A stretch of 47,954 nucleotides of DNA from an uncultured Granulosicoccaceae bacterium (GCA_938045275.1 CALIMV010000092.1:1-47954); one strand, 5' to 3'. Positions 16,668 through 25,958 are shown, counted from the stretch's first letter. The notes: generated from the letters alone by a model not told the origin. Numbers and translations: made by a program.

Positions 16668-17450
16668 CTAAAAATCAGTTTCATCGAAAGATTTGAAATC
16701 GGAAAATCCGATTCGACCTACTGCAGGCATTTTTATCGCTGGCGGCCATAGATCAATGCCAGCCGTAAGCCCTAACAGGTTAATTTCCAAGCCTTCTTCA
16801 GCGCCGACCAATACCGATGCATAGCCTTTTAATGAAATTTGGCCACCTAACCCTGAAGGGCTAGTGCTCACGAATTGATGCCATGGCAAGTAATCTTTAC
16901 CTATGGCGGTACTTGGTAATTCAAGTTGCAGCTCCGGCACAGCGCGCGCCAGATAGGCGGTAAAGGTATTGCTGTTGGGCCCCGGCCAGACATGATATTC
17001 GTCATTATAGGGATAGGACTCTGCGGTCGAGTGTAAGCGATCTATCAAGGCGTCCACCGCATCGTGGCCACGAATATCTCGCAGTAAGGTGGGCCGGTTT
17101 CCGAACCAATACCCGTCTGGCGAGCCACGCCGTATTCTTACCGCGTCGCGACCCCAGGCAACCGAGTAGCCAATCACCTCCATTCGCGTGTAATGCGCCT
17201 CATCTGATCGCTTTGTAGCAATCCAGGTATGTACGCCAAAAGAGCCTTTCCAGCGTGCTGCTCGCGCCGCGTATACTTGAATAACAGCCTGGTCAGTGTC
17301 TTCAGCTACTGGGGCCTGCTCACTGCTGTCGCGCCGTAATTCCCACCACGATTGGTGCTGCTGGGTGACTGAGTGTTGGGCAAACATGCAGCCGGCAGGA
17401 AGCAGGTAAAACAGGAAAATAATTCCCAAAATTTTCAATATCCAGCTCAT
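16668..17450 (-). CDS. DUF3750 family protein
   Basis: A 260-residue protein of the uncharacterised DUF3750 family. The start at 17450 gives a signal sequence or membrane anchor (MSWILKILGIIFLFYLLPAG). The domain that follows shows the conserved aromatic-rich blocks: AARAARWKGSFGVHTWIATK, YSVAWGRDAVRIRRGSPDGYWFGN, YPYNDEYHVWPGPNSNTF and DYLPWHQFVSTSPSGLGGQISLKGY. A frame extending to 17477 would add nine residues before the hydrophobic segment. It is a single gene divergent from the sugar-acid operon. Function is unknown; the fold and position suggest a membrane or periplasmic protein. Confidence 0.85.
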   Translation of the reverse strand: MSWILKILGIIFLFYLLPAGCMFAQHSVTQQHQSWWELRRDSSEQAPVAEDTDQAVIQVYAARAARWKGSFGVHTWIATKRSDEAHYTRMEVIGYSVAWGRDAVRIRRGSPDGYWFGNRPTLLRDIRGHDAVDALIDRLHSTAESYPYNDEYHVWPGPNSNTFTAYLARAVPELQLELPSTAIGKDYLPWHQFVSTSPSGLGGQISLKGYASVLVGAEEGLEINLLGLTAGIDLWPPAIKMPAVGRIGFSDFKSFDETDF

Positions 17451-17567
17451 TTGCAAGCCTATTGATTGGATGTGCATAGTAATACTGAGAATTCTTGTCT
17501 GTAAAGCGGTGCTTGTGTATCGTAATGGGTTGTCATCGGTGAACTTAAAAATCAGGATATTAGTCGT

Positions 17568-18413
17568 ATGAAGCTTTTGCGTTTTGGCCCAGTTGGCGCC
17601 GAGAAACCGGGTGCCTTGGATTCAGCAGGTGTTGTTCGAGACCTTTCTGACCATGTTTCCGACATTGGATACGAACAATTAGACGATAGTTCCATTGAAA
17701 AATTGCGTCAAATTGACCTGCAAACCTGCCCAGAGGTCGATTCCTCGGTACGGCTTGGTCAACCTGTGTCTAATATACGTACAGTCGTGTGTATTGGTTT
17801 GAACTATTCTGATCATGCGGCTGAATCCGGCATGGCAATTCCAGATGAACCGGTGATATTCATGAAAGCAGACACATCACTCGCTGGGCCAAATGATGAC
17901 GTTATCATGCCCGCTGGTGACTGCAAACTCGATTGGGAAGTCGAACTCGGCGTCGTTATCGGTAAGACGGCTCGTAATGTATCCATTGACAACGCATTGG
18001 AATATATTGCCGGCTTCTGCGTGGTCAATGATGTTTCGGAGCGGGCGGCTCAGCTGGAAGGCACAGGACAATGGGTAAAAGGCAAAAGCCAGGACACGTT
18101 TTGTCCATTCGGTCCTGTATTATCGACTAAAGACGAAGTGGCCGACGTGCAAGCGCTTGACCTTTGGTTGGATATTGACGGCGAGCGAGTCCAGACCGGT
18201 AACACTCGTACAATGATATTCAGCGTGGCGCACATCGTTAGTTATGTAAGCCACCATATGACGTTACGGGCCGGTGATCTTATTCCAACAGGCACTCCAC
18301 CTGGTGTCGGACTTGGGTTTAACCCGCCTCGGTTTCTGGCAGTTGGTCAAAAAATGAGCCTCGGTATACAAGGGCTTGGGCAAATATCACAAACTGTGGT
18401 TGCAAACGCTTAA
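17568..18413 (+). CDS. Fumarylacetoacetate hydrolase family protein
   Basis: A 281-residue C-C bond hydrolase of the FAH family. The N-terminal small domain is followed by the catalytic domain with VCIGLNYSDHAAESGM, FMKADTSLAGPNDDV, the metal-binding acidic cluster LDWEVELGVVIGKTA and DVSERAAQLEG, then QWVKGKSQDTFCPFGP and LIPTGTPPGVG. This matches the subgroup that splits 2,4-diketo-3-deoxy sugar acids to pyruvate and a hydroxy acid (L-lactate from rhamnonate or fuconate, glycolate from pentonates). Ureidoglycolate lyase is another annotation used for this subgroup. It is the first gene of the sugar-acid operon, 8 bases before the IlvD/Edd dehydratase. Confidence 0.88.
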   Translation: MKLLRFGPVGAEKPGALDSAGVVRDLSDHVSDIGYEQLDDSSIEKLRQIDLQTCPEVDSSVRLGQPVSNIRTVVCIGLNYSDHAAESGMAIPDEPVIFMKADTSLAGPNDDVIMPAGDCKLDWEVELGVVIGKTARNVSIDNALEYIAGFCVVNDVSERAAQLEGTGQWVKGKSQDTFCPFGPVLSTKDEVADVQALDLWLDIDGERVQTGNTRTMIFSVAHIVSYVSHHMTLRAGDLIPTGTPPGVGLGFNPPRFLAVGQKMSLGIQGLGQISQTVVANA

Positions 18414-18421
18414 CAAACACC

Positions 18422-20143
18422 ATGACAAAAAAATTACGCAGTACCGAATGGTTCGGCCGTCAGGATAAAGATGGTTTTGCTTATAGAAGCTGGATGAAGA
18501 ATCAAGGTTTGCCGCATCACCTGTTCGATGGCCGGCCGGTCATTGGCATCTGTAATACGTGGTCTGAACTAACGCCTTGCAATGCTCATCTTCGTGGTAT
18601 CGCTGAAAAAGTGAAGCGTGGTGTATACGAGATGGGTGGTTTTCCGGTTGAATTTCCGGTCACATCGCTGGGTGAAACACTCATGCGACCAACAGCGATG
18701 TTGTTCCGAAACCTGGCCAGCATGGATGTGGAAGAGAGCATTCGAGCTAACCCTCTCGACGCAGTTGTGTTGTTAGTTGGGTGTGACAAGACTACGCCGT
18801 CATTATTGATGGGTGCTGCCAGCTGCGACTTACCAACCTTGGTTGTTTCTGGTGGACCAATGTTGAACGGTCGGTTTCGCGGCGAACGCATCGGTTCCGG
18901 GACGCACGTGTGGCAATTTGATGCAATGGTTAAAGCTGGAGAGCTAAGCAAAGAAGAATTTATGGAGTCAGAAGCCTGCATGTCGCGTTCTGTTGGTCAC
19001 TGCATGACAATGGGAACCGCTTCGACTATGGCTTGCATGGTTGAAGCGCTGGGTATGGGGCTGCCTGGCAATGCCGCAATACCGGCTGCTGATTCACGAC
19101 GGCAGGTTTTGGCCCATATGGCTGGTCGCCGCATTGTGGAAATGGTGGCTGAAGATTTGAAACCATCTGACATCCTAACCAAGTCGGCATTTGAAAATGC
19201 AATTCGAGCCAATGGTGCCATCGGTGGTTCAACCAATGCAGTTATACATCTATTAGCCATAGCAGGGCGTGTTGGCGTAGAACACAGCCTGGATGATTGG
19301 GATGATATTGGACGCGATGTGCCTTGTTTGGTAAACCTGATGCCGTCCGGTGACTATTTAATGGAAGACTTCTACTATGCTGGAGGATTGCCGGTGGTAT
19401 TAAAACAGCTGGGTAATGCAGGTCTATTGCATAAAGAGGCGATGACAGTAAATGGAAAATCCCAGTGGGACAACGTAAGTGCTGCACAAATATATGAAAA
19501 GGACGTTGTGTATGAGTTTGACAAGCCGTTTAAGGCGCAAGGAGGTTTGGTTGTTTTACGTGGCAATCTTGCACCTGATGGGGCGATATTGAAACCCTCT
19601 GCAGCATCGCCTGACTTACTACAACATACCGGCCGAGCCGTGGTGTTTGAGGATATTGAAGACTACAAGGCGCGGATCGATCAGGACGATCTAGACATAG
19701 ATGCCAGTTGCATTATGGTATTAAAAAACTGCGGGCCACGTGGTTATCCAGGAATGGCCGAAGTAGGAAACATGGCATTACCAGCGAAATTATTGAAACA
19801 AGGAGTAACAGACATGGTGCGTATTTCAGATGCGCGCATGAGTGGCACCGCCTACGGCACAGTTGTTTTACACGCAGCTCCTGAGGCTGCCGTTGGTGGA
19901 CCACTAGCTTTGGTGCAATCGGGCGATGAAATAACGCTGGATACTAAAGGGCGTCAACTTAGCTTGAATGTTGATGAAGCAACACTCAAAGCAAGAAGAG
20001 AAGCATGGAAGCCGGTACACCCTCAATCGGATCGCGGGTACGTCAAACTTTATCAGCAAACAGTGATGCAGGCCGACAAAGGCGCGGATCTGGATTTTCT
20101 TCAAGGTGGCAGCGGCGCACCTGTTCCGCGCGACAGCCATTAG
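18422..20143 (+). CDS. IlvD/Edd family sugar-acid dehydratase
   Basis: A 573-residue dehydratase that turns an aldonate into a 2-keto-3-deoxy acid, using an iron-sulfur cluster and Mg2+. Cluster cysteines are recognisable in ICNTWSELTPCN, LLVGCDKTTPSLLMGA and SVGHCMTMGTASTMAC. The end shows MVRISDARMSGTAYGTVVLH, including the conserved Ser that acts as base. The opening (RSTEWFGRQDKDGFAYRSW) and length match the L-arabonate/D-xylonate/galactonate branch rather than true dihydroxy-acid dehydratase IlvD. It lies between a FAH hydrolase and a 3-hydroxyacid dehydrogenase, which supports sugar-acid catabolism. The substrate cannot be fixed from sequence alone. Confidence 0.9.
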   Translation: MTKKLRSTEWFGRQDKDGFAYRSWMKNQGLPHHLFDGRPVIGICNTWSELTPCNAHLRGIAEKVKRGVYEMGGFPVEFPVTSLGETLMRPTAMLFRNLASMDVEESIRANPLDAVVLLVGCDKTTPSLLMGAASCDLPTLVVSGGPMLNGRFRGERIGSGTHVWQFDAMVKAGELSKEEFMESEACMSRSVGHCMTMGTASTMACMVEALGMGLPGNAAIPAADSRRQVLAHMAGRRIVEMVAEDLKPSDILTKSAFENAIRANGAIGGSTNAVIHLLAIAGRVGVEHSLDDWDDIGRDVPCLVNLMPSGDYLMEDFYYAGGLPVVLKQLGNAGLLHKEAMTVNGKSQWDNVSAAQIYEKDVVYEFDKPFKAQGGLVVLRGNLAPDGAILKPSAASPDLLQHTGRAVVFEDIEDYKARIDQDDLDIDASCIMVLKNCGPRGYPGMAEVGNMALPAKLLKQGVTDMVRISDARMSGTAYGTVVLHAAPEAAVGGPLALVQSGDEITLDTKGRQLSLNVDEATLKARREAWKPVHPQSDRGYVKLYQQTVMQADKGADLDFLQGGSGAPVPRDSH

Positions 20144-20204
20144 ATAAAACACGAAGTATAAATATTAAGGTGGTTACTAAACGTAACTGCCGAGGAGAAT
20201 AGTT

Positions 20205-21098
20205 TTGGCAAATGAATTATCCCGAGTAGGCTTTATTGGTTTGGGTGCAATGGGTGTTGGCATGGCGGCCAATGTGTCCAAGGCAGGTTACCCGTTGGTG
20301 GTTATGGGTAACACACGGCGTGAGCCGGTTGAAAGACTGGTTGCAATGGGCGCCACTGAGGTAGCTACCCCAGCTGAACTGGTTGCGCAGGTCGATGTGG
20401 TCATATTATGTGTTACTACTTCCTCTGTTGTTGAGGAAATTGTATACGGAGACAATGGGTTGCTGAAGGGCATGCAACACCCTTTCATGCTCATTGACTG
20501 TGGCACATCTGAACCTGAATCAACGCTAAAAATTGGCGCTGAGCTTGAATCACGCGGTTGCAGTATGTTGGATGTGCCGTTAGGACGTTCTGCTGCGGCG
20601 GCTGAGTCAGGCACGCTGAACATGATGGCCGGTGGAAGCAAAGCCCATTTTGAAGAAGCTACCCCACTGCTAAAAACCATGTCTGAAAACTTGTTTCATG
20701 TTGGCGACTTAGGCGTTGGCCATAAACTCAAGCTGATCAACAATGGCTTCTCCATGTCGGTAGCCTGCTTGATTGCGGAAGCAGTAAACACGGCGGAGAA
20801 GTCAGGTGTTGACTTAAAGTTGCTGTATGACGTGATGGCTGCAGGTCCGAATCGTAGCGATTTCTTCGATTGGTTTATGGCAGGCCCACTAACCGGAGAC
20901 GAAACCAAATTGCAGTTTTCACTGGCAAATGGGAACAAAGACATAGGTTATTTTAATAGCATGGCCAAAGCGTACGGCGCTTCAGGGTTATTGCCAACGC
21001 AAGCACAAGGCATGATGCAAAAAATAGTTGATGCCGGGCACGGCGACGATTTTATTCCCAGTTTAGCCAGGCACTGGAAAGAACAGGATGGCGCATGA
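20205..21098 (+). CDS. 3-hydroxyisobutyrate dehydrogenase family oxidoreductase
   Basis: A 297-residue beta-hydroxyacid dehydrogenase. The Rossmann motif GFIGLGAMGVGMA starts at residue 9, and the catalytic Lys is in the family motif GHKLKLINNGFSMS near residue 170; the substrate-binding DVPLGRSAAAAESGTL is also clear (a variant of the usual DAPVSGG). The start is TTG, since GAGGAGA lies 6 bases upstream and the next ATG falls inside the Rossmann fold. Relatives include tartronate semialdehyde reductase and L-threonate dehydrogenase. It overlaps the UxaA-type gene by 4 bases (ATGA), so the two are coupled. Confidence 0.88.
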   Translation: MANELSRVGFIGLGAMGVGMAANVSKAGYPLVVMGNTRREPVERLVAMGATEVATPAELVAQVDVVILCVTTSSVVEEIVYGDNGLLKGMQHPFMLIDCGTSEPESTLKIGAELESRGCSMLDVPLGRSAAAAESGTLNMMAGGSKAHFEEATPLLKTMSENLFHVGDLGVGHKLKLINNGFSMSVACLIAEAVNTAEKSGVDLKLLYDVMAAGPNRSDFFDWFMAGPLTGDETKLQFSLANGNKDIGYFNSMAKAYGASGLLPTQAQGMMQKIVDAGHGDDFIPSLARHWKEQDGA

Positions 21099-22645
21099 GT
21101 GATGATGTCACACCAATTGTATGGATGAACGATGATGCAATTCGAAACCCGGCTCTGCAATTGTCTGGCGATGATAATGTCGGCGTTGCTCTCAGAACGC
21201 TAAAAGAATCAGAGCAGGTCAATGACATAACCTGTAATCAGCTTATCCCGAAAGGTCATAAGCTTGCTTTGAGGCCAATTGCTGCAGGAGAGCGGGTATT
21301 GAAGTATGCGCAAACGATAGGCGTGGCCAGAACCGACATTGCAGCCGGAGATCATATTCATACCCATAACCTGGATTTTCAAAATAATGATGCTACTCAT
21401 GAATTCTGCAAAGATATCCCTGAACTCGTTGTAAGAGAAACAGACGTATTTCAAGGCTATCCACGAAATGATGGACGTACCGGTACGCGCAATTTTATTG
21501 CCGTACTGAGTAGTGTTAATTGTTCTGCAACCGCGGTGCATCACATAGTGCGATCAATTGGCGATGAAGTTCTGGCGCAATATCCAAATGTTGACGGCAT
21601 TGCTGCCTTTACACACGGCACGGGCTGCGGCATGGCAACCCAAGGTGAGGGTTGGGACAATTTGCAGCGCGTATTAGCGGGGTACGCAACACACCCTAAT
21701 ATTGGCGGAGTGCTGTTTGTTGGGCTTGGTTGTGAAGCAAGTCAAATCCAAACTACCTTATCTGAGCATTCATTATCACGTGGTCCTTTGCTTTGTACGA
21801 TGAACATACAAACCTCAGGTGGTCATAAAAAAACCGTTGAGCAAGGTCGACAACATTTAATGACGATGCTACCCGAGGTAAATAAAATTGCGCGTAGTTC
21901 GTGTCCGGTATCATCATTGATGCTGGCTTTGCAATGTGGTGGATCAGATGCCTGGTCTGGCATTACGGCTAACCCGGCCTTGGGTTATGCATCCGATTTA
22001 TTGGTTGCACAAGGCGGTACCGCTGTATTGGCAGAAACACCGGAGATTTATGGCGCTGAACACCTGCTTACGCGACGCGCTGTTAATAACTCAGTTGCTC
22101 AGAGCCTGATGGAGCGTATAGCGTGGTGGCAGGATTACGTGGAGAGAAACAATGGCAGTTTGGACAACAACCCATCACCAGGTAATAAGTTGGGTGGTTT
22201 GACAACCATTCTTGAAAAGTCGCTTGGTGCAGTGGCAAAAGGTGGAACAAGCCCGCTTGCTGGCGTTTTTCAATACGCACAAACTGTTGACTGTCGCGGA
22301 TTTGTGTTTATGGATTCCCCGGGATACGACCCTGCATCTGTTACTGGTCAAGTTGCCGGTGGTTGTAATCTCGTCTCATTTACCACTGGCAGAGGTTCCA
22401 CTTTCGGTTGTAAACCAGCGCCAAGTCTAAAAATCGCAACCAACACCGATATGTATTCGCAGCTCGAGGATGATATGGATATCAATGCCGGTAGTATTGT
22501 CAGTGATGGCCAGTCTGTCGCCGATGTGGGACAACAGATTTATGACAAATTGTTGCGAGTCGCGTCTGGTGAGAAAACGCTCAGCGAGCAGCATGGTCTT
22601 GGTGATAACGAGTTTGTACCCTGGCAGATTGGCGCGACTATGTAG
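21095..22645 (+). CDS. UxaA-family (altronate/galactarate) dehydratase with SAF domain
   Basis: A 516-residue single-chain enzyme of the altronate/galactarate dehydratase family. An N-terminal SAF domain (residues about 45-95, LIPKGHKLALRPIAAGERV and VARTDIAAGDHIHTHNLDF) is followed by the catalytic region with YPRNDGRTGTRNFIAVLSSVNCSA, FTHGTGCGMA, LFVGLGCEASQI and ALQCGGSDAWSGITANPALGYA, and a C-terminal FTTGRGSTFGCKPAPSLKIATN block. Cysteines in these motifs probably bind iron. It produces a 2-keto-3-deoxy acid. Having both an IlvD-type and a UxaA-type dehydratase in one operon suggests that two different sugar acids enter one route. Confidence 0.9.
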   Translation: MSDDVTPIVWMNDDAIRNPALQLSGDDNVGVALRTLKESEQVNDITCNQLIPKGHKLALRPIAAGERVLKYAQTIGVARTDIAAGDHIHTHNLDFQNNDATHEFCKDIPELVVRETDVFQGYPRNDGRTGTRNFIAVLSSVNCSATAVHHIVRSIGDEVLAQYPNVDGIAAFTHGTGCGMATQGEGWDNLQRVLAGYATHPNIGGVLFVGLGCEASQIQTTLSEHSLSRGPLLCTMNIQTSGGHKKTVEQGRQHLMTMLPEVNKIARSSCPVSSLMLALQCGGSDAWSGITANPALGYASDLLVAQGGTAVLAETPEIYGAEHLLTRRAVNNSVAQSLMERIAWWQDYVERNNGSLDNNPSPGNKLGGLTTILEKSLGAVAKGGTSPLAGVFQYAQTVDCRGFVFMDSPGYDPASVTGQVAGGCNLVSFTTGRGSTFGCKPAPSLKIATNTDMYSQLEDDMDINAGSIVSDGQSVADVGQQIYDKLLRVASGEKTLSEQHGLGDNEFVPWQIGATM

Positions 22646-22699
22646 CATGCGAAAAATTGCTTATGCGCTATATCTAAGCCCGTTCGGAAAAGCTAAACA

Positions 22700-24013
22700 A
22701 TGAACAACAACGTTGACGCCATCATTATTGGGGCGGGTGTAATTGGTGCCTGTACAGCTTACGAACTGACTAAGTTGGGTTATCGGACACTGTCTGTTGA
22801 TAAATTGCCGCAGGCGGGGTACGGCTCCACTTCCGGGTCGTGCGCGATTATCCGTACCTACTATTCGACCATAGAATCCTGTGCGTTGGCTTACGAGGGA
22901 TGGCATCACTGGAAGAGTTGGGCAAAGTATCTTGGCAATATGGTCAGTGGCGCCGACTTGGTTGAATACCACAACACTGGATGTCTGGTTGCAAAGACAA
23001 CGCTAAATAACCACCTTCAGAAAGTTTGTGCGGTGATGGATAAACTTGGGTGTCCCTACGAACACGTCAGTAATGACGAAATAAATCGCTATTTGCCTGG
23101 TGTTGATAAACGGCTTTATTATCCTGCTAAAACCATTGACGATGATGCGTTTGGTAAGCCAACAGGGGGCGAGCTCAGTGGCTCTGTGTTTTTCCCTAAC
23201 GGTGGCTACGTTAGCGACCCAATGCAATCAGCAGTTAATGTGCAAGTGGCGGCAGAGAGTCTGGGTGCGATATTTAAATTCAACTCAACGATAACCAGAA
23301 TAGTTATAAAACAGGATAGGGTGGCCGGTGTCGAATTGTCTGACGGTAGCGTTGTCAGCGCACCGGTTGTAATTAACGTTGGCGGCCCTCATTCATCTGT
23401 GATAAACAAGATGGCTGGTGTTAGTGACAACATGCTGATGAGCACAAGGGCATTGCGGCATGAAGTTGCCCATGTAGATGCGCCTGAGTCATTTAATAAT
23501 GTGAAACGAATAATTACATCAGACAGTGATGTACAGGTATACACACGGCCCTCCAGTGCAAACGGCAAGGGTTTTCTAATTGGTTCTGAAGATCCTCAAT
23601 GTGATGTGCGAGAGTGGGTGGATGATCCCGACCGCTTTAATGCCGATTTTTCAGCCCAGTGGAAAACACTGGTCATGCGTTTGGCACAACGCATTCCCGA
23701 CTTAAGTATCCCTGATACGGCACGCGGTGTTGTTGCGCTATACGATGTCACTGAAGATTGGATGCCGATCTATGACAAAAGTGATTTGCCTGGTTTTTTT
23801 ATGGCCTGCGGCACAAGTGGAAATCAATATAAAAATGCGCCAGTTGCCGGAAAAATCATGGCAAAACTTGTACAGACAACTGATGCTGGTCACGATCATG
23901 ATTCCGAGCCAGTGCAATTTCATTTGGAGAACATTGATTTTACTGTTTCTCTTGACGCTTACTCGCGTAATCGAACAATCAATGAAGATTCGAGTTTTTC
24001 AGTTATCGGATAG
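22700..24013 (+). CDS. FAD-dependent oxidoreductase (DAO/sarcosine oxidase-like)
   Basis: A 437-residue flavoprotein of the D-amino acid oxidase superfamily. The dinucleotide-binding motif IIGAGVIGACTAYEL is at residues 10-24, with the acidic residue ending the second strand at SVDK. SGSCAIIRTYYS supplies the second FAD-contacting block, and NVGGPHSSVINKMAG plus ACGTSGNQYKNAPVAG are typical of the C-terminal half. The family oxidises C-N or C-O bonds of glycine derivatives, amino acids or hydroxy acids. It follows the UxaA-type gene by 54 bases in the same operon, so oxidation of a hydroxy-acid intermediate is possible. Substrate not determined. Confidence 0.87.
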   Translation: MNNNVDAIIIGAGVIGACTAYELTKLGYRTLSVDKLPQAGYGSTSGSCAIIRTYYSTIESCALAYEGWHHWKSWAKYLGNMVSGADLVEYHNTGCLVAKTTLNNHLQKVCAVMDKLGCPYEHVSNDEINRYLPGVDKRLYYPAKTIDDDAFGKPTGGELSGSVFFPNGGYVSDPMQSAVNVQVAAESLGAIFKFNSTITRIVIKQDRVAGVELSDGSVVSAPVVINVGGPHSSVINKMAGVSDNMLMSTRALRHEVAHVDAPESFNNVKRIITSDSDVQVYTRPSSANGKGFLIGSEDPQCDVREWVDDPDRFNADFSAQWKTLVMRLAQRIPDLSIPDTARGVVALYDVTEDWMPIYDKSDLPGFFMACGTSGNQYKNAPVAGKIMAKLVQTTDAGHDHDSEPVQFHLENIDFTVSLDAYSRNRTINEDSSFSVIG

Positions 24014-24031
24014 TCTGGATGGTTGTGTTAA

Positions 24032-24502
24032 ATGCCTAAGGTTAGCTCAGTTAAATTACCGAGTCGGAGTCATCTTCATCAGCGTATTGCATCTGCTGAT
24101 TTTATTGACTGCTATCGCGTGCAATCCAATTTACGGCCTCGCCCGGCAGCTGAAATTATCACAAATTTTCCAGCTTGGGTACAAGTGCTTCTAAACTTTC
24201 GCGGTATCGTCACAGCGCCATTTGGCTTGTTAAAGGAGGGCTTGGATGATGTTAATAAGCTCGGCCCATTTCCTGTGGAATCTGAAAACCCATACGAACT
24301 CATTGCAGGCTTTAACGACAAGCATTTGAATTTTAGAATCGGTGTAATTTCAGATGATGGCTATGTTTATTTAGCAACATGGGTGCACCCTCACAATACA
24401 GGTGGCAAGCTGTATCTTAAAAGCATAATGCCATTTCATATTTTAATAGCGCGTGATGCGCTGAAGCGAGTTGGCAGTTGTACAGATTCTGTTAGTCAGT
24501 AA
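24032..24502 (+). CDS. DUF2867 family protein
   Basis: A 156-residue protein of the uncharacterised DUF2867 family. Visible conserved parts are the opening segment with DFIDCYRV, the LNFRGIVTAPFGL stretch, LNFRIGVISDDGYVYLATWVHPHN, and the C-terminal LYLKSIMPFHILIARDALKRV. It starts 18 bases after the FAD oxidoreductase and is probably the last gene of the sugar-acid operon, although it could simply be carried along. No signal peptide or membrane segment is present. Confidence 0.75.
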   Translation: MPKVSSVKLPSRSHLHQRIASADFIDCYRVQSNLRPRPAAEIITNFPAWVQVLLNFRGIVTAPFGLLKEGLDDVNKLGPFPVESENPYELIAGFNDKHLNFRIGVISDDGYVYLATWVHPHNTGGKLYLKSIMPFHILIARDALKRVGSCTDSVSQ

Positions 24503-24538
24503 GAATCAAGCTGAATAACATCAGACAGAAACATTGGG

Positions 24539-24919
24539 TTAATACTGAATGCGGCCCAAAAAAATTAAAATAATAACAACGGCGGTTAATGCCCATAGTG
24601 CAATAATGAGCAGAGCTGCTATCCAGTTGCTTGATGGCTTTATCATAGCTTTTGCATCTTGTCGGAACGCAGCCATCAGCTCTGGTGGAATGAGTCGAAC
24701 GATTAGTGCGATCCCTGCAGGTACAATAAGAAAATCATCGACGAGCCCGAGTACAGGAATAAAATCTGGGATGAGATCAATAGGGCTAAACGCGTAAGCT
24801 GCCACGCCTACAGCGAGTAGCTTTGCCATACGTGGAGTACGAGTATCTTTTGATGCAATGTAGATGGCAATAATTTCCAGCTTGAGTTTACGTGCCCATC
24901 GGTTGATTTTATCTAGCAT
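24539..24919 (-). CDS. DUF1232 (YkvA-like) membrane protein
   Basis: A 126-residue inner-membrane protein of the DUF1232 family. The diagnostic segment is FSPIDLIPDFIPVLGLVDDF around residue 55. Hydrophobic helices lie at about 40-60, 68-85 and 102-122. Its ATG overlaps the end of the upstream GH10 gene by 11 bases, so it is probably co-transcribed or translationally coupled with it, an unusual pairing. Function of the family is unknown. Confidence 0.85.
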   Translation of the reverse strand: MLDKINRWARKLKLEIIAIYIASKDTRTPRMAKLLAVGVAAYAFSPIDLIPDFIPVLGLVDDFLIVPAGIALIVRLIPPELMAAFRQDAKAMIKPSSNWIAALLIIALWALTAVVIILIFLGRIQY

Positions 24920-25958
24920 TGGTAAGATAACATTCCAACCATTTCATCGCTGGGCGCTTACTACCATCGGCATTAATCAAATGCGAGTCAGCTTGCCAAA
25001 TCTGATTTTCCCGAAACCCCCAGAACGTAATGCCTTTTACGTATTGGGATGAATAAAACAACGGAAATATTTCTTGCACCCGAGTAAGTTGCAGTTGGTC
25101 ATCGGCTATGTTGAGATCAAATTCAGAAATATATACTGGCAAGCCAGTTGACCCAAGTTTGTTCAGGTTCGAACGTATGTTCTCTACACTGGTTTCTTCG
25201 AGAAAATGGCCCTGCAGACCAATACCGTCGATTAGGTCGTTAGCTTGTAGCAGGGTGATGATTTCAAGATAGCTATTAGTGTTTTTATTGTTTTTCAGAA
25301 TGTTGAAATCATTCAGCAGTAGTTCACTGTTTGGAAAAACCGTTCGGGCTTTAGCAAATGTATTTATCACCCATGCCCAGGATGTGGTTGTTGCTTGCGT
25401 GTTACCAAATTGGTTCAAAGCATCAATGTAGGCAGGTGGGGCGTGTAATGGTTCGTTGACAACATCAATCTGTTGCATATTCGGGAAGCGTTGAGCTATT
25501 TGGGTCATCCACTGCTCAATTTCAACAATTTGCAACTCGGTAGATAAATTGTTTAGCCACTGCGGTTGATTCGCACCCCATACAAGCGTATGGAATTTAT
25601 AGTCAATGTTGTTGTTTTGAGAGAAGGCGACAGCGGCGTCGAGACGCTCCCATTGCATTTCATCGCGAACGCGTTCCACTTCACCCCATTTACCCGCGTT
25701 CTCCGCTGTCAACTGATTCCATAGCTGCAAAAACTGCATATCATTATCGACTTCTTCGCGCCAGATATTCCCAACGTAGCGAACACTGGATTGATCAGGC
25801 GCAAGTTTCGCAACTGCTTCGCACTCGTTATTCTGTTCCGCCTCAGAACCAGTGAATGTAACTGCCGGGGCATTGGTAGGACCGTTGTTATTTGGTGTGC
25901 ATGCGCAGATGCCAATGGTCATTCCGACGCTGAGCATTATTTTGTAAAGGCCTATCAT
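24909..25958 (-). CDS. GH10 endo-1,4-beta-xylanase lipoprotein
   Basis: An intact secreted family 10 glycoside hydrolase. The start at 25958 gives a lipoprotein signal (MIGLYKIMLSVGMTIGICAC); a longer frame to 26042 places a second hydrophobic stretch before it and is less likely. The GH10 barrel is complete: FLQLWNQLTAENAGKWGEVE, YKFHTLVWGANQPQWL, the acid/base in IDVVNEPLHAPP (Glu codon 25452-25454), LLLNDFNIL, IGLQGHFLEE and the nucleophile in VYISEFDLNIADD (Glu codon 25122-25124), then GITFWGF. No binding module is attached. It would hydrolyse xylan or xylo-oligosaccharides in the periplasm or at the outer membrane, and may replace the broken GH10 gene at 7587-9637. Confidence 0.93.
   Translation of the reverse strand: MIGLYKIMLSVGMTIGICACTPNNNGPTNAPAVTFTGSEAEQNNECEAVAKLAPDQSSVRYVGNIWREEVDNDMQFLQLWNQLTAENAGKWGEVERVRDEMQWERLDAAVAFSQNNNIDYKFHTLVWGANQPQWLNNLSTELQIVEIEQWMTQIAQRFPNMQQIDVVNEPLHAPPAYIDALNQFGNTQATTTSWAWVINTFAKARTVFPNSELLLNDFNILKNNKNTNSYLEIITLLQANDLIDGIGLQGHFLEETSVENIRSNLNKLGSTGLPVYISEFDLNIADDQLQLTRVQEIFPLFYSSQYVKGITFWGFRENQIWQADSHLINADGSKRPAMKWLECYLTNAR

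Noticed and set aside
18586-18981. A 131-codon minus-strand frame within the dehydratase gene
   Set aside because: It lies opposite conserved IlvD/Edd motifs and has no family resemblance.
21095-22645. The UxaA-type protein as two separate genes fused by error
   Set aside because: The SAF domain and catalytic domain are joined by a normal linker, and single-chain members of this length are common in the family.
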